Source of the DNA: Halorubrum sp. GN11_10-6_MGM
GTDB taxonomy: Archaea; Halobacteriota; Halobacteria; Halobacteriales; Haloferacaceae
DNA length: 50,658 nucleotides
NCBI RefSeq assembly: GCF_005435165.1
Contig: NZ_SGUC01000021.1
Coordinates: forward strand, 1-50,658
Direction: 5' to 3'
Under the pieces are notes generated by a model that was not told the origin of the DNA, searched no databases, and saw only the letters and a program-made list of their open reading frames with translations. Positions 32,288-40,375 of this stretch are shown here, piece by piece; position 1 is the stretch's first letter; every line of letters starts with the position of its first letter. A program made the position numbers and the translations under genes.

Positions 32288-33121
32288 ATGGCCGACTCCG
32301 ACTGGGGCGACTGGCTGCCGCGCGCGGTGGCCGACGCCGACCCCGACACGGTGGCGCTGTGGTATCTGGGCTGTAACGGCTTCGCTATCAAGGGGAGCGA
32401 GGGGACCGTCCTCTGGATCGACCCGTACGTCGGCACGGGCGACCCGCCGCGGACGATACGCATGATCCCGATCCCCTTCGATCCCGCGGACGTCGACGTC
32501 GCGGACGCCGTGCTCGCCACCCACGAGCACACCGACCATGTCCACGGCCCCTCGCAGGCACCGATCCTCGAAAACACCGACGCCGACCTCGTCGCGCCCG
32601 ACGACTCCCTCGCGGTCGCGCGCGACGAGGAGGCGTGGACCGACGAGTACGCGCTCAGCGAGGCCGCCTTCACCGAGGTTCGGGAGGGCGACGAGCTGCG
32701 GATCGGCGAGTTCACGGTTCACGTCGTGGAGACGCGCGACGCCGACGCCACCCACCCGGTCGGCTACGTGATCGAACACGACGCGGGCACGGTGTTCCAC
32801 GCGGGCGACAGCAAGCCCTCGCCGTCCTTCACCGAGCTCGGCGAGCGGTTCGACATCGACCTCGGCATCCTCGCGTTCGGCTCTGAGGGAACGATTCCCG
32901 ACAAGGAGACGGGCGAGCCGGTCCAGACGAAGTGGTACAGCGACGAGAACGAGATCGCGACGGCCGCGAACGACCTCGGGCTCGACCGGCTGGTTCCGAC
33001 CCACTGGGACATGTGGAAGGGGCTGACCGCCGACCCGACCGCGCTCCACGACCACGTCCGGAGCTACGAGTCGCCGGACCGGCTGGAGATAGTCGAGATC
33101 GGCGACCGGATCGACCTGTAA
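32288..33121 (+). CDS. Metallo-beta-lactamase-fold hydrolase, UlaG-like
   Basis: The protein has 277 residues from MADSDWGDW. VALWYLGCNGFAIKGSEGTVLWIDPYVG opens the MBL fold, the metal site is ATHEHTDHVHGPS (HxHxDH), a further ligand is in VFHAGDSKPS and the last His in LVPTHWDMWKG. The pattern and length resemble L-ascorbate-6-phosphate lactonase-like (UlaG) proteins, a group in which many archaeal members have unknown substrates. A TATA box precedes the chosen ATG at leaderless spacing; the upstream in-frame extension runs into the intergenic region and is not favoured. Confidence 0.85.
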   Translation: MADSDWGDWLPRAVADADPDTVALWYLGCNGFAIKGSEGTVLWIDPYVGTGDPPRTIRMIPIPFDPADVDVADAVLATHEHTDHVHGPSQAPILENTDADLVAPDDSLAVARDEEAWTDEYALSEAAFTEVREGDELRIGEFTVHVVETRDADATHPVGYVIEHDAGTVFHAGDSKPSPSFTELGERFDIDLGILAFGSEGTIPDKETGEPVQTKWYSDENEIATAANDLGLDRLVPTHWDMWKGLTADPTALHDHVRSYESPDRLEIVEIGDRIDL

Positions 33122-33187
33122 ACGGGAGTCGAGCGGCCGATTTCGCGGCGTGTGTCGGTTATCAGCCGCGAAACCCGGCCCGTGGAA

Positions 33188-33193
33188 TTTAAG
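33188..33193 (+). promoter_or_regulatory. TATA box of the coiled-coil protein gene
   Basis: TTTAAG lies 24-29 nt before the ATG at 33217. Confidence 0.45.
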
Positions 33194-33216
33194 CCCCTGC
33201 TCCGGGACCGTGGGAT

Positions 33217-34989
33217 ATGAGCGAACGGACGGCTGAGGCGGCCACGACCGTCGACGAGGACGGCATCCGCGTCGAGAAATCCTTCACGGACGACGCGTTC
33301 CCGGTGCCCGCGGTCATGTACACCCTCTCTTCGCACCGCGAGGATCCCGTACGGGTGCGTATCGTCGACCGGATCCCGGAGTCGTTCCCGATGGACCGAG
33401 TCGGGTTCCACCCGGAGTACGAGAGCGAGAACTGGACGGCGTACAAGGACCATCGGGTGGAGTTCGAGCGCGTCATCGACCCCGACGAGAGCGTCGAGAC
33501 CGTGTTCGGAATCCGCGACGAGGACCCCGACCTCGACGGGTTCCTCGGAACGCCGGTGATCGAACACGTCCCGGTCGGCGAGGAGATCGAAGACGTCCTC
33601 GGCGCCGGTGACACGGACGCGGTGCGCGAGGTGCTCTCCGGAGACCGTGCGACGCTCCCCGGAATGGCGGAAGACGAGGAGCTACTGCCGGAAGATCCGG
33701 CCGGCGGCTCCATCGAAGAGCCCGAACCGGACGCCCCCGAAGCTGAACCCGACGCCCCTGAGGCCGAACCGGACGCCCCCGAAGCTCACGACGAACCCGA
33801 CGCACCCGAGGTCGACGACGAACCCGACGCACCCGAACCACGTGCGGTCGGCGAAGGGACGGCCGCCGTCACGGCCCACGAGGGAGACCCGCTCGGCGCC
33901 GCGACCGAGCCGGAAACCGAAGCCGAATCGGCCGACGAGACGGTGTCGACAGACGACGACGAGGAACCCGAGGAGCCGCCTGAAACGGACGACGCGGGTG
34001 CCGAAGAGTCCGTTGACGGCGAGCACGAGGGGGTCGCCGACGCCGAGTCGGAGCCCGACGAGACCGCGAGCCTGCCCGGCGAAGGCGGTCTCGCGGCGGC
34101 GCTGGCGGCGGAGATCCGAAGCGGCGCGGCCGACGAGGAGGACATCGCCACGATCGAGCGGGAGTTTGCGGGCGGCGTGCCGCGCAGCGTCGACGTGCGG
34201 ATCGCCCGGCTTCAGTCGAGCGTGGCCGACATCGAGGCGTACGCCGACGCGCTCGCCGAGTTCATCGACGGCGAGGGCACCGCCCGTGAGATCCTCGACG
34301 GGATCGACGAACGCGTCGACGCCGTGGAGTCCGAGGTCGACGCTCTCGATGATCGCCTCGACGACGCGGACGACCAGCGCGAGGCGATCGAGTCGGACGT
34401 CGACCGCGTCGACGCCGCCATCGCGTCGACCGCTGACGATGTCGACGCGGTCGACGATCGCGTGGACGCCGTCGAGGACGACGTGCGCAGCGTTGAAGCC
34501 GACGTGCGGGCCGTCGAAGACGAGGTCGAGACTATCGACGACTCGGTCGAATCGGTTCAGGCGGCCGTCTCGGCCGTCGAGAGCGACGTGGAGGGGCTCG
34601 ACGCCGACGTCGACCGAATCGAGGGGCAGGCGGACGCGGTCGCGGAGACCGTCGACGACCTGGGCGACGACGTCGAAACGCTGTACGAGGAGGTCGACAA
34701 GGCAGCCGAGCGCGCCGAGAGCGCCGAGGAGCAGGCCCAGGACGCCGAAGAGCGGGCCGCCGACGCCGCCGAGCGCGTCGGCGACGTGGAGTCCGGACTC
34801 GACCGCTTCGACGAGGAGTTCGACGACCTGTGGGACGACCTCGCGGAGGTCGACTCGCGGCTCACCGACATCGAGAACCGTCTCGGGGACGACCTCGACG
34901 ACGTCGCCGCCGAGTTAGACGAGATAAACGAGCACCTCGACGAGCTCGACGAGTTCCGCTCTCGACTCAACGAGGCGTTCGGTCCCTGA
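33217..34989 (+). CDS. Long acidic coiled-coil protein, function unknown
   Basis: The protein has 590 residues in three parts. Residues 1-130 look like a compact beta domain (IRVEKSFTDDAFPVPAVMYTLSSHREDPVRVRIVDRIPE). Residues about 165-285 are low-complexity and acidic, with tandem EPDAPEA units. From about 330 to the end runs a long heptad-rich coiled coil (ADIEAYADALAEFI, VDAVESEVDALDDRLDDADDQ, many V-D-x-V-E-x-D-V repeats) ending FRSRLNEAFGP. It is probably an elongated scaffold or SMC-like partner; no ATPase or membrane segment is seen. It is followed by the HisG-like gene after 108 bp. Confidence 0.75.
   Translation: MSERTAEAATTVDEDGIRVEKSFTDDAFPVPAVMYTLSSHREDPVRVRIVDRIPESFPMDRVGFHPEYESENWTAYKDHRVEFERVIDPDESVETVFGIRDEDPDLDGFLGTPVIEHVPVGEEIEDVLGAGDTDAVREVLSGDRATLPGMAEDEELLPEDPAGGSIEEPEPDAPEAEPDAPEAEPDAPEAHDEPDAPEVDDEPDAPEPRAVGEGTAAVTAHEGDPLGAATEPETEAESADETVSTDDDEEPEEPPETDDAGAEESVDGEHEGVADAESEPDETASLPGEGGLAAALAAEIRSGAADEEDIATIEREFAGGVPRSVDVRIARLQSSVADIEAYADALAEFIDGEGTAREILDGIDERVDAVESEVDALDDRLDDADDQREAIESDVDRVDAAIASTADDVDAVDDRVDAVEDDVRSVEADVRAVEDEVETIDDSVESVQAAVSAVESDVEGLDADVDRIEGQADAVAETVDDLGDDVETLYEEVDKAAERAESAEEQAQDAEERAADAAERVGDVESGLDRFDEEFDDLWDDLAEVDSRLTDIENRLGDDLDDVAAELDEINEHLDELDEFRSRLNEAFGP
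33721..33840 (+). repeat. Tandem coding repeat for EPDAPEA units
   Basis: Repeated 21-24-bp units encode EPDAPEA/EPDAPEV stretches in the middle of the coiled-coil protein. Near-identical copies suggest slippage or recombination and possible length variation. Confidence 0.6.
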
Positions 34990-35066
34990 ACCGACCGTCT
35001 TCGACGCCGTAGTCGGAGACGAGGAAGCGTCGATCGCCCGCCGTCGACCCGGTTCAAAAACGCAAC

Positions 35067-35075
35067 CCGTTTTAC
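35067..35075 (+). promoter_or_regulatory. TATA box of the HisG-like gene
   Basis: GTTTTACGC lies 23-31 nt before the ATG at 35098. Confidence 0.45.
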
Positions 35076-35097
35076 GCGCCCGCTCGCAGAACGGACA

Positions 35098-36003
35098 ATG
35101 AGTGATCCGGTTCCGGTCGCGGTTCCCCGCAAGGGGCGCCCGCTCGAAGCGGTTTTAGAGCGGATCGCGGCCGTCGCGGACGGCGACCGCCTCGACCGGC
35201 TCGCGGACGGCGTGAGCAACACGCTCCGGTACGAGAAGGCCGTCACGAAGGGGTCCGTCGACGCTGACGCGGGTCCCTACGAGCGCCTCGCCGAGTACTC
35301 CGACCCGGCGACCCCGGCCGAGCCCGAGTTCACGCTGCTTCGCGACGACCGAAACGGCAAACCGCGTCGGATCGTCTTCGACGCCGCGACGGTCGATCTA
35401 GGCGACGTAACGGTCAAACTTGTCGGTCGCGAGGAACCGTTCCGGGCGCTCCGGACCCACGAGTTCGCGCTCGGATTCGACTCGGCCGACCTCGTCTTAG
35501 AGGAGGTGGTCGGGATCCGAGACACGGGGCTCGGCACCATCTCCGACATCAACGACCGCATCGACCCGCTCGACACCGACGTGCGCGTGGTGACCGGGCT
35601 CGGAGACACCGTGTTCCACACCCTGATGGGGCGCGAGGAGGAGCGGGCGCCGAACACGACGTTCGACCGCGCGTATCTCGCCGACTACGAGGGGCCGCTG
35701 TGTATCTCGCCGCGGTACGAGCGCCTCGTCACCGCCGTGTTGGGAACCGACGCGCTCGACGGCGTCGAATTCGTCCATCCGGGCGCCGACGAGGAAGAGG
35801 AGGCCGCGATAGCGAGGGTCGGACTCGGCGTGTACCTCACCGTCACCGGCTCGACGGCGCGTGAACACGGTCTCGCCGTCGGCGAACACCTCTTCCCGAG
35901 CGAGACGGTTCTGATGCGTAACGCCGCCGAGACGGGCGATCCGGTCTCCCGCGTGCTCCGAGCGCTCGAACGCGAGGCGACCGACTCGGAAATTCGCGTC
36001 TGA
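35098..36003 (+). CDS. Divergent HisG-like (ATP phosphoribosyltransferase fold) protein
   Basis: The protein has 301 residues. The opening VPVAVPRKGRPLEAVLERIA echoes the HisG start (i-A-v-P-x-K-G-R). Later, VKLVGREEPFRALRTHEFALGFDSADLVLEEV has the spacing of HisG's R-x-x-D-i-P...D-l-G-i-T-G-x-D-l segment, and LCISPRYERLVTAVLG fits the second lobe (a-T-x-y). The catalytic Asp/Gly residues of true HisG are poorly kept, and long acidic loops are inserted, so it may bind a ligand without the histidine-pathway activity. No his genes are nearby. The assignment rests on motif order only. Confidence 0.5.
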   Translation: MSDPVPVAVPRKGRPLEAVLERIAAVADGDRLDRLADGVSNTLRYEKAVTKGSVDADAGPYERLAEYSDPATPAEPEFTLLRDDRNGKPRRIVFDAATVDLGDVTVKLVGREEPFRALRTHEFALGFDSADLVLEEVVGIRDTGLGTISDINDRIDPLDTDVRVVTGLGDTVFHTLMGREEERAPNTTFDRAYLADYEGPLCISPRYERLVTAVLGTDALDGVEFVHPGADEEEEAAIARVGLGVYLTVTGSTAREHGLAVGEHLFPSETVLMRNAAETGDPVSRVLRALEREATDSEIRV

Positions 36004-36464
36004 CCCGCAGACGATATCGCGAAATACGATATACGCGTTCCACCTGAGAGGCGTTCCCGAGGGCGTGGGGTGTATGAATCTACGTTGATCGCGAATCGAT
36101 AGGTGATCGCCACCCCATCCGTCTCCTGTGTTCCAAACCGTAGTTCTCCTGCCCAACTTCGAGCTACCGCCGAGAGCTCGCTCGCTTCGTTCCCGTGAGC
36201 GGGTGCGACAACACGACCGGGCCGAAGGTGTGCCCGACCGACTCGGCGACACGAACTCGATTCGATCCGGCCGCGTTCGGTGGATCAGCGAGCGTTTTGT
36301 ATATCTTTTATTCTAGTACTACTTATCGATGGCTGTAGTCTTACAATCCAGCATATGCTATTTTATCCGGGTGAATATGAGTTCTATAGACGAGGATAAG
36401 TGACTTTATCCGAAATTGTGGGATAGATTGAAGTCGGGCCGCCGAGAACGCCCGTCCGAGAACG
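36004..36464. other. 461-bp gene-free region with an AT-rich block
   Basis: No convincing gene. The last ~180 bp (36290-36420) are strongly AT-rich (for example GTATATCTTTTATTCTAGTACTA) against a GC-rich surround and should contain the promoter of the DUF5805-recombinase pair. The block could also be a trace of inserted DNA. Confidence 0.4.
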
Positions 36465-36845
36465 ATGGGAGGCGACCGACAGTCGGTGAAGACGTACGTG
36501 CCGACGGAACAGAAGGACGTGTGGCGCGACCACGCCGACGAGCTCGGGATGTCGCTGAGCGAGTTCGTCAGAACGATGGTCCAAGCTGGACGCCGTGGAT
36601 TCGCACCGGCCGAATCCGGGGAACGAGTGGAACCCGCTTCCGACCCCTCCGACCCCAGCGGTCACGACCTCGAAAGTGGGGTCGAGAGGGCTCTCGAATC
36701 GGGACCCCGTTCGTGGGACGAACTCGTTCAGGTCGTGGTCGGTGACGTCGAGGACGAGTTGGAGGCGACCCTCGACGATCTCCAGGAACGAAACCGCGTT
36801 CGGTACAGCGGTCGAGAGGGAGGGTACGTGTTGACCGATGAGTAG
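36465..36845 (+). CDS. DUF5805-type small regulator-like protein
   Basis: The protein has 126 residues. The N-terminal half, VKTYVPTEQKDVWRDHADELGMSLSEFVRTMVQAGRRGF, looks like a ribbon-helix-helix (beta strand then two helices). The C-terminal half, RSWDELVQVVVGDVEDELEATLDDLQERNRVRYSGREGGYVLTDE, looks like a winged helix. This pairing matches haloarchaeal DUF5805 proteins encoded beside tyrosine recombinases. Its end overlaps the recombinase start by 8 nt (ATGAGTAG, 36838-36845), so the two are translationally coupled and probably work together. Confidence 0.75.
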   Translation: MGGDRQSVKTYVPTEQKDVWRDHADELGMSLSEFVRTMVQAGRRGFAPAESGERVEPASDPSDPSGHDLESGVERALESGPRSWDELVQVVVGDVEDELEATLDDLQERNRVRYSGREGGYVLTDE

Positions 36846-37869
36846 CGCGCGAACGGCTCCCGATCCCGACGATCCGGTCGGCTACTTCCTCGAAGATCTC
36901 ACGTACCACGGGAAGACGGACCGAACGAGGGCGGCGTACGAGCGCGTACTCAGGCGCTTCGAGGGGTTTCTCGACGACGCGACCCCGAAATCCGCGACCC
37001 ACCGCGACTGTATGTCGTTCGTCCACTCGCTGCGGGGCGACGTCGCCGACAGCACGGTCGCGACGTACGCGGCGTACCTCCACCGGTTTTACGGGTATAT
37101 GACGGAGGTGGGCGCCTTCGACGCGAACCCGATGACGCTGGTAATGGAGGAGATGGACGAGACCGTCGACAAAGACCCGGCCCGACGCGACGTCTCAGTT
37201 CCGGCGATGCGGTCGTTCGTCGCCGGGATCCGTCACCCGCTCCATCGCGCGCTCGTGGTGACGCTCCTGAAAACCGGAATGCGGGTCGGCGAGCTGTGTA
37301 ACCTCGATCTGCGGGACCTCTCTGTCACGGATTCGGAGCTCAACGCGGAGTATTCGCTCGGGGAGCGCCCGGCGCTGTCCGAGCGACCGGACTCGATCTT
37401 CGTGACCGCCGAGGCGGCGGTCGGCGAGGAGTTGAACGGCGAGGTGCGAACGGCGGCGAACAAACGGAAGCGCGGGACCGTGATCCCGGTCGACGACGAG
37501 CTCCGCCGGACGCTGAAGGCGTGGCTCGCGGTGCGACCGGACTCGCCGTCGCCCGCGGAGCCGCTGTTCGTCGGCACCGCGGAGGGATGGGGAGAACGAC
37601 TAGAGCCGCAGGCGGTCAGGCACGTCGTCGAGCGGCACGCACGCGAGGAGGGGTGGTACCGGACCGGTGGCGGCGCCGACGAGAACGTTACGCCGCACTA
37701 CTTCCGCCACTTCTTCACGACGCACCTCCGGGACAGGACCGGCGACCGCGGCGTGGTGAAGTACCTCCGCGGCGACGTCGCCGACGACGTGATCGATACC
37801 TACACGCACAACTGGGGGGATCAGGTGCGGCAGGTCTACGAGGCGAACGTGTACCGACTCCGTATCTGA
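36838..37869 (+). CDS. Tyrosine recombinase (XerC/D-like integrase)
   Basis: The protein has 343 residues. The N-terminal SAM-like core-binding domain (YFLEDLTYHGKTDRTRAAYERVLRRFEGFL...FVHSLRGDVADSTVATYAAYLHRFYGYM) is followed by the catalytic domain. This has Arg149 (LKTGMRVGELCNLDLRDL), a Lys-rich beta hairpin (NKRKRGTVIPVDDEL), His287-x-x-Arg290 (HYFRHFFTTHL) and nucleophile Tyr322 (DTYTH). It cuts and rejoins DNA by a 3'-phosphotyrosine link. The coupled DUF5805 gene is a common haloarchaeal partner, so it may be a chromosomal recombinase rather than the island's integrase. It lies 4.5 kb from the island. Confidence 0.88.
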   Translation: MSSARTAPDPDDPVGYFLEDLTYHGKTDRTRAAYERVLRRFEGFLDDATPKSATHRDCMSFVHSLRGDVADSTVATYAAYLHRFYGYMTEVGAFDANPMTLVMEEMDETVDKDPARRDVSVPAMRSFVAGIRHPLHRALVVTLLKTGMRVGELCNLDLRDLSVTDSELNAEYSLGERPALSERPDSIFVTAEAAVGEELNGEVRTAANKRKRGTVIPVDDELRRTLKAWLAVRPDSPSPAEPLFVGTAEGWGERLEPQAVRHVVERHAREEGWYRTGGGADENVTPHYFRHFFTTHLRDRTGDRGVVKYLRGDVADDVIDTYTHNWGDQVRQVYEANVYRLRI

Positions 37870-38141
37870 ACGATCCGCGTCTTTTCGTCGGGTTCGATCG
37901 GTCAGATATCTGTTCGGCGCGAAACTGATAAACTGTATATCGCGATATCCAATTGTGGGGCCGTCCCCGTGAATCGGCTCCGCTCGTGGGAGCGCCGAGC
38001 GACGGTCTCGACGGGTTGCGTGACGCCTTCCGAAGCGACGATTCGATGACGGCGGCGGCGCAAGGACTCGCGCGGATGTCGAATCGGCGAGAAATCGGCC
38101 GAGTGACCGGGTACGGGACGACGAAACGGATCGACGCGCGG

Positions 38142-39254
38142 CTACATCTTCGAGGAGGAAGCGAGCAGTTCGGAGACGGACTGATCGGTCGTCTCGGGGA
38201 CCTCAAGCCGGACCCGTCTGGCCTCGTACGTCTCCATGATCGCGCCCGGCCCGCCGACGGTGAACTCCTCGGTTCCGTCGTCGAGTACCAACGCGTTCTC
38301 GATGGGGATGTTGTTCGTCGTCGGTTCGACGAGCCCTTGCCGCACGGTGGTCACCCGACCGCGCCGCGTCTCGAACGGCTCGGAGGACCGGGCGGGACGC
38401 ACCGACACCTCCGCGATCAGTTCACGGCCGTAGCGGCGGTGGAGCGTCGCGTCCAACACCGCGTGTCTGAACCGGTCGTACGTCTCCGGGGGCTCGCTCG
38501 GCTCGTCGACGTACACCTCCGTCGCGAGGGGCCAGTAGTTCCCGAGAAAAGATCCGACCAGCGCCGGTGAGAGTCGGTCCTCGGTGAAGCCGATGGCCTG
38601 CTGGTCGGTCGGGGGGCCGACGACGACCTCGGGCGGGGAGAACAGGCCGTGGGTTCGGTCGACGCTGAGGATCATCGGACCGGTGTGGTCCCAGACGCGC
38701 ACCGCGCTGCCCAACCCGTCGAATCGGTCCCTTTCGGCCGCGTCGGTCCCGTCGTCGTTGACCAGCACGAGCGTGAGTACGCCGCGGTCGACCGCGGACC
38801 TGAGGTCGGCGGCGAGGTCCGAGACGATCGACGCGTGGACCGAGAGGCTGACCTCGTTTTCCGCCTCCCGGAGCAGCCGCGAAATACGCTTCCTGACCGT
38901 CGCCGTCGACTTGATAACCTCGTAGCGCCGGTCGACCTCCGGGTCGGGATCGTAGAGCGCGTCGAGGTTCTCTTCGAGGGCCGAGAGGGTGCCGGAGAGC
39001 CGGTCGACGACGGTCGACGGGTCCAACGCCCGTACGGTGGTCGGCGTCTCGTGGTCGTGTATCTCGACGAGCCCGCGGTCCTCGAACTCTCCCAACACGT
39101 TGTAGACGTACCGCTTGGAGACGTCGGCCCCCTCTGCGATCGCGCTCGCTTTCGCCTCGCCGAGGGTCAAGATAGTCGTGTACGTATCAATCTCCTTGTC
39201 GGAGAACCCGAACGACTTCAGTTGGTCCCTGAGACCGGGATCGGTTCCGCTCAT
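38142..39254 (-). CDS. TrmB-family transcriptional regulator
   Basis: The protein has 370 residues. The N-terminal wHTH is FGFSDKEIDTYTTILTLGEAKASAIAEGADVSKRYVYNVLGEFEDRGLVEIHD (about 14-66), with a coiled linker and a C-terminal TrmB sensor domain (RKRISRLLREAENEVSLSVHASIVSDLAADLRSAV...; DHTGPMILSVDRTHGLFSP). TrmB proteins sense sugars or related ligands and control transporters or metabolism. It lies directly downstream of, and on the same strand as, the BMP-type ABC importer genes (gap 65 bp), so it is a good candidate for controlling them, perhaps at the promoter near 44390. Confidence 0.85.
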   Translation of the reverse strand: MSGTDPGLRDQLKSFGFSDKEIDTYTTILTLGEAKASAIAEGADVSKRYVYNVLGEFEDRGLVEIHDHETPTTVRALDPSTVVDRLSGTLSALEENLDALYDPDPEVDRRYEVIKSTATVRKRISRLLREAENEVSLSVHASIVSDLAADLRSAVDRGVLTLVLVNDDGTDAAERDRFDGLGSAVRVWDHTGPMILSVDRTHGLFSPPEVVVGPPTDQQAIGFTEDRLSPALVGSFLGNYWPLATEVYVDEPSEPPETYDRFRHAVLDATLHRRYGRELIAEVSVRPARSSEPFETRRGRVTTVRQGLVEPTTNNIPIENALVLDDGTEEFTVGGPGAIMETYEARRVRLEVPETTDQSVSELLASSSKM

Positions 39255-39319
39255 GACGCCGCCCTTCGGTAGGACGGGTAATGAAGTGCCCGGACGGGCC
39301 GAGCGCTCGGACCCGCCGG

Positions 39320-40375
39320 TCAGTCTTCTTTCGAGTACGGTTCACCGACCGCCGCCGGGACCCGCGTGTACCCGACCACGACGAGCACGACGAGGACGGC
39401 GACGTACGGGAACAGCCCCGTGATGCTCCCGGGCAGCGAGATACCGATGGTCTGAAGCTGGATCTGGAGCATGTCCATCGCACCGAACAACAGGGACGCT
39501 CCGTACGTACCGAGCGGGTTGTAGTTGCCGAACAGGTACGCGACGATCGCGATCCAGCCGCGGCCGTCGACCATCGTCACTCCCGTCCCGGTGAAGCCGC
39601 TCCCGATGCCTATCGACAGCACGGCACCGCCGAGGCCGGCCATGACTCCCGAGAAGACGAGCGTGGCGTAGCGGACGCGGTTCACGTCGACGCCGGCCGT
39701 GTCGAGCGCCTCCGGATTCTCCCCGGCCGCCTGTACCCAATAGCCGTATCGGGTCCGGAACAACACGATCCACGCGCCGACCGCGAGGACGACCGTGAAC
39801 AGGACCAGCGGCGACGCGTCGAAGAACAGCCGCCCCGCGATCGGGACCTCGGAGAGGACGGGCACGACCACGTTGTCGATGTTCGGGAGCGACGGGCTCG
39901 AAACGCCGCCCCAGACGACCGTGGAGATGAACGGCCCGAAGCCCAGTCCGATGAACCACACCGCGAGCCCGGCGACGATCTGGTCGGCCTCGTAGCGGAT
40001 CAGGAGGACGGCGAACAGCGCCGCCATTAGACCGCAGACGACCATCGCGGTCAACACGCCGAGCCAGAGATCCGCTTGGCCGACGCCGTCGCTTCCGGAC
40101 GCGGTCCAGGCCGTGACGGCTCCGAACAGCGCGCCGAATATCATGAACCCTTCTAGCCCGATGTTGAACACGCCGCTCTTCTCGGCGTAGAGCCCGCCGA
40201 TGGCGGCCAGCGCGATCGGCGTCGCGGCCTGAAGCGCCCGTTCCATCGCGCCGACCGTCACGAGATCGGAGCCGGGGATGTCGGTAACGAGGAACGCGAT
40301 CAGAGCGACCGCGAGCAGCGCGAGCCCGCCGACGAACGCAGAGCGCCCGTCCATCGCTTCGCGGACGGCGCTCAT
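39320..40375 (-). CDS. ABC transporter permease, nucleoside/BMP class (second permease)
   Basis: The protein has 351 residues and about eight to ten membrane spans. The branched-chain/ribose-type permease core is IALAAIGGLYAEKSGVFNIGLEGFMIFGALFGAV, the E-K-S-G-V-x-N-I-G-x-E-G signature of this class, with IVLFRTRYGYWVQAAGENPEALDTAGVDVNRVRY as the cytoplasmic coupling (EAA-like) region. It pairs with the permease encoded just upstream, which overlaps it by 4 nt, to form the channel for the ATPase and lipoprotein of this operon. Substrate predicted as purine nucleosides or related bases by family. Confidence 0.88.
   Translation of the reverse strand: MSAVREAMDGRSAFVGGLALLAVALIAFLVTDIPGSDLVTVGAMERALQAATPIALAAIGGLYAEKSGVFNIGLEGFMIFGALFGAVTAWTASGSDGVGQADLWLGVLTAMVVCGLMAALFAVLLIRYEADQIVAGLAVWFIGLGFGPFISTVVWGGVSSPSLPNIDNVVVPVLSEVPIAGRLFFDASPLVLFTVVLAVGAWIVLFRTRYGYWVQAAGENPEALDTAGVDVNRVRYATLVFSGVMAGLGGAVLSIGIGSGFTGTGVTMVDGRGWIAIVAYLFGNYNPLGTYGASLLFGAMDMLQIQLQTIGISLPGSITGLFPYVAVLVVLVVVGYTRVPAAVGEPYSKED

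Noticed and set aside
36838-37869. The tyrosine recombinase as the island's integrase
   Set aside because: It is 4.5 kb outside the compositional border, has core-like GC content and is coupled to a DUF5805 gene, a pairing that points to a chromosomal function.
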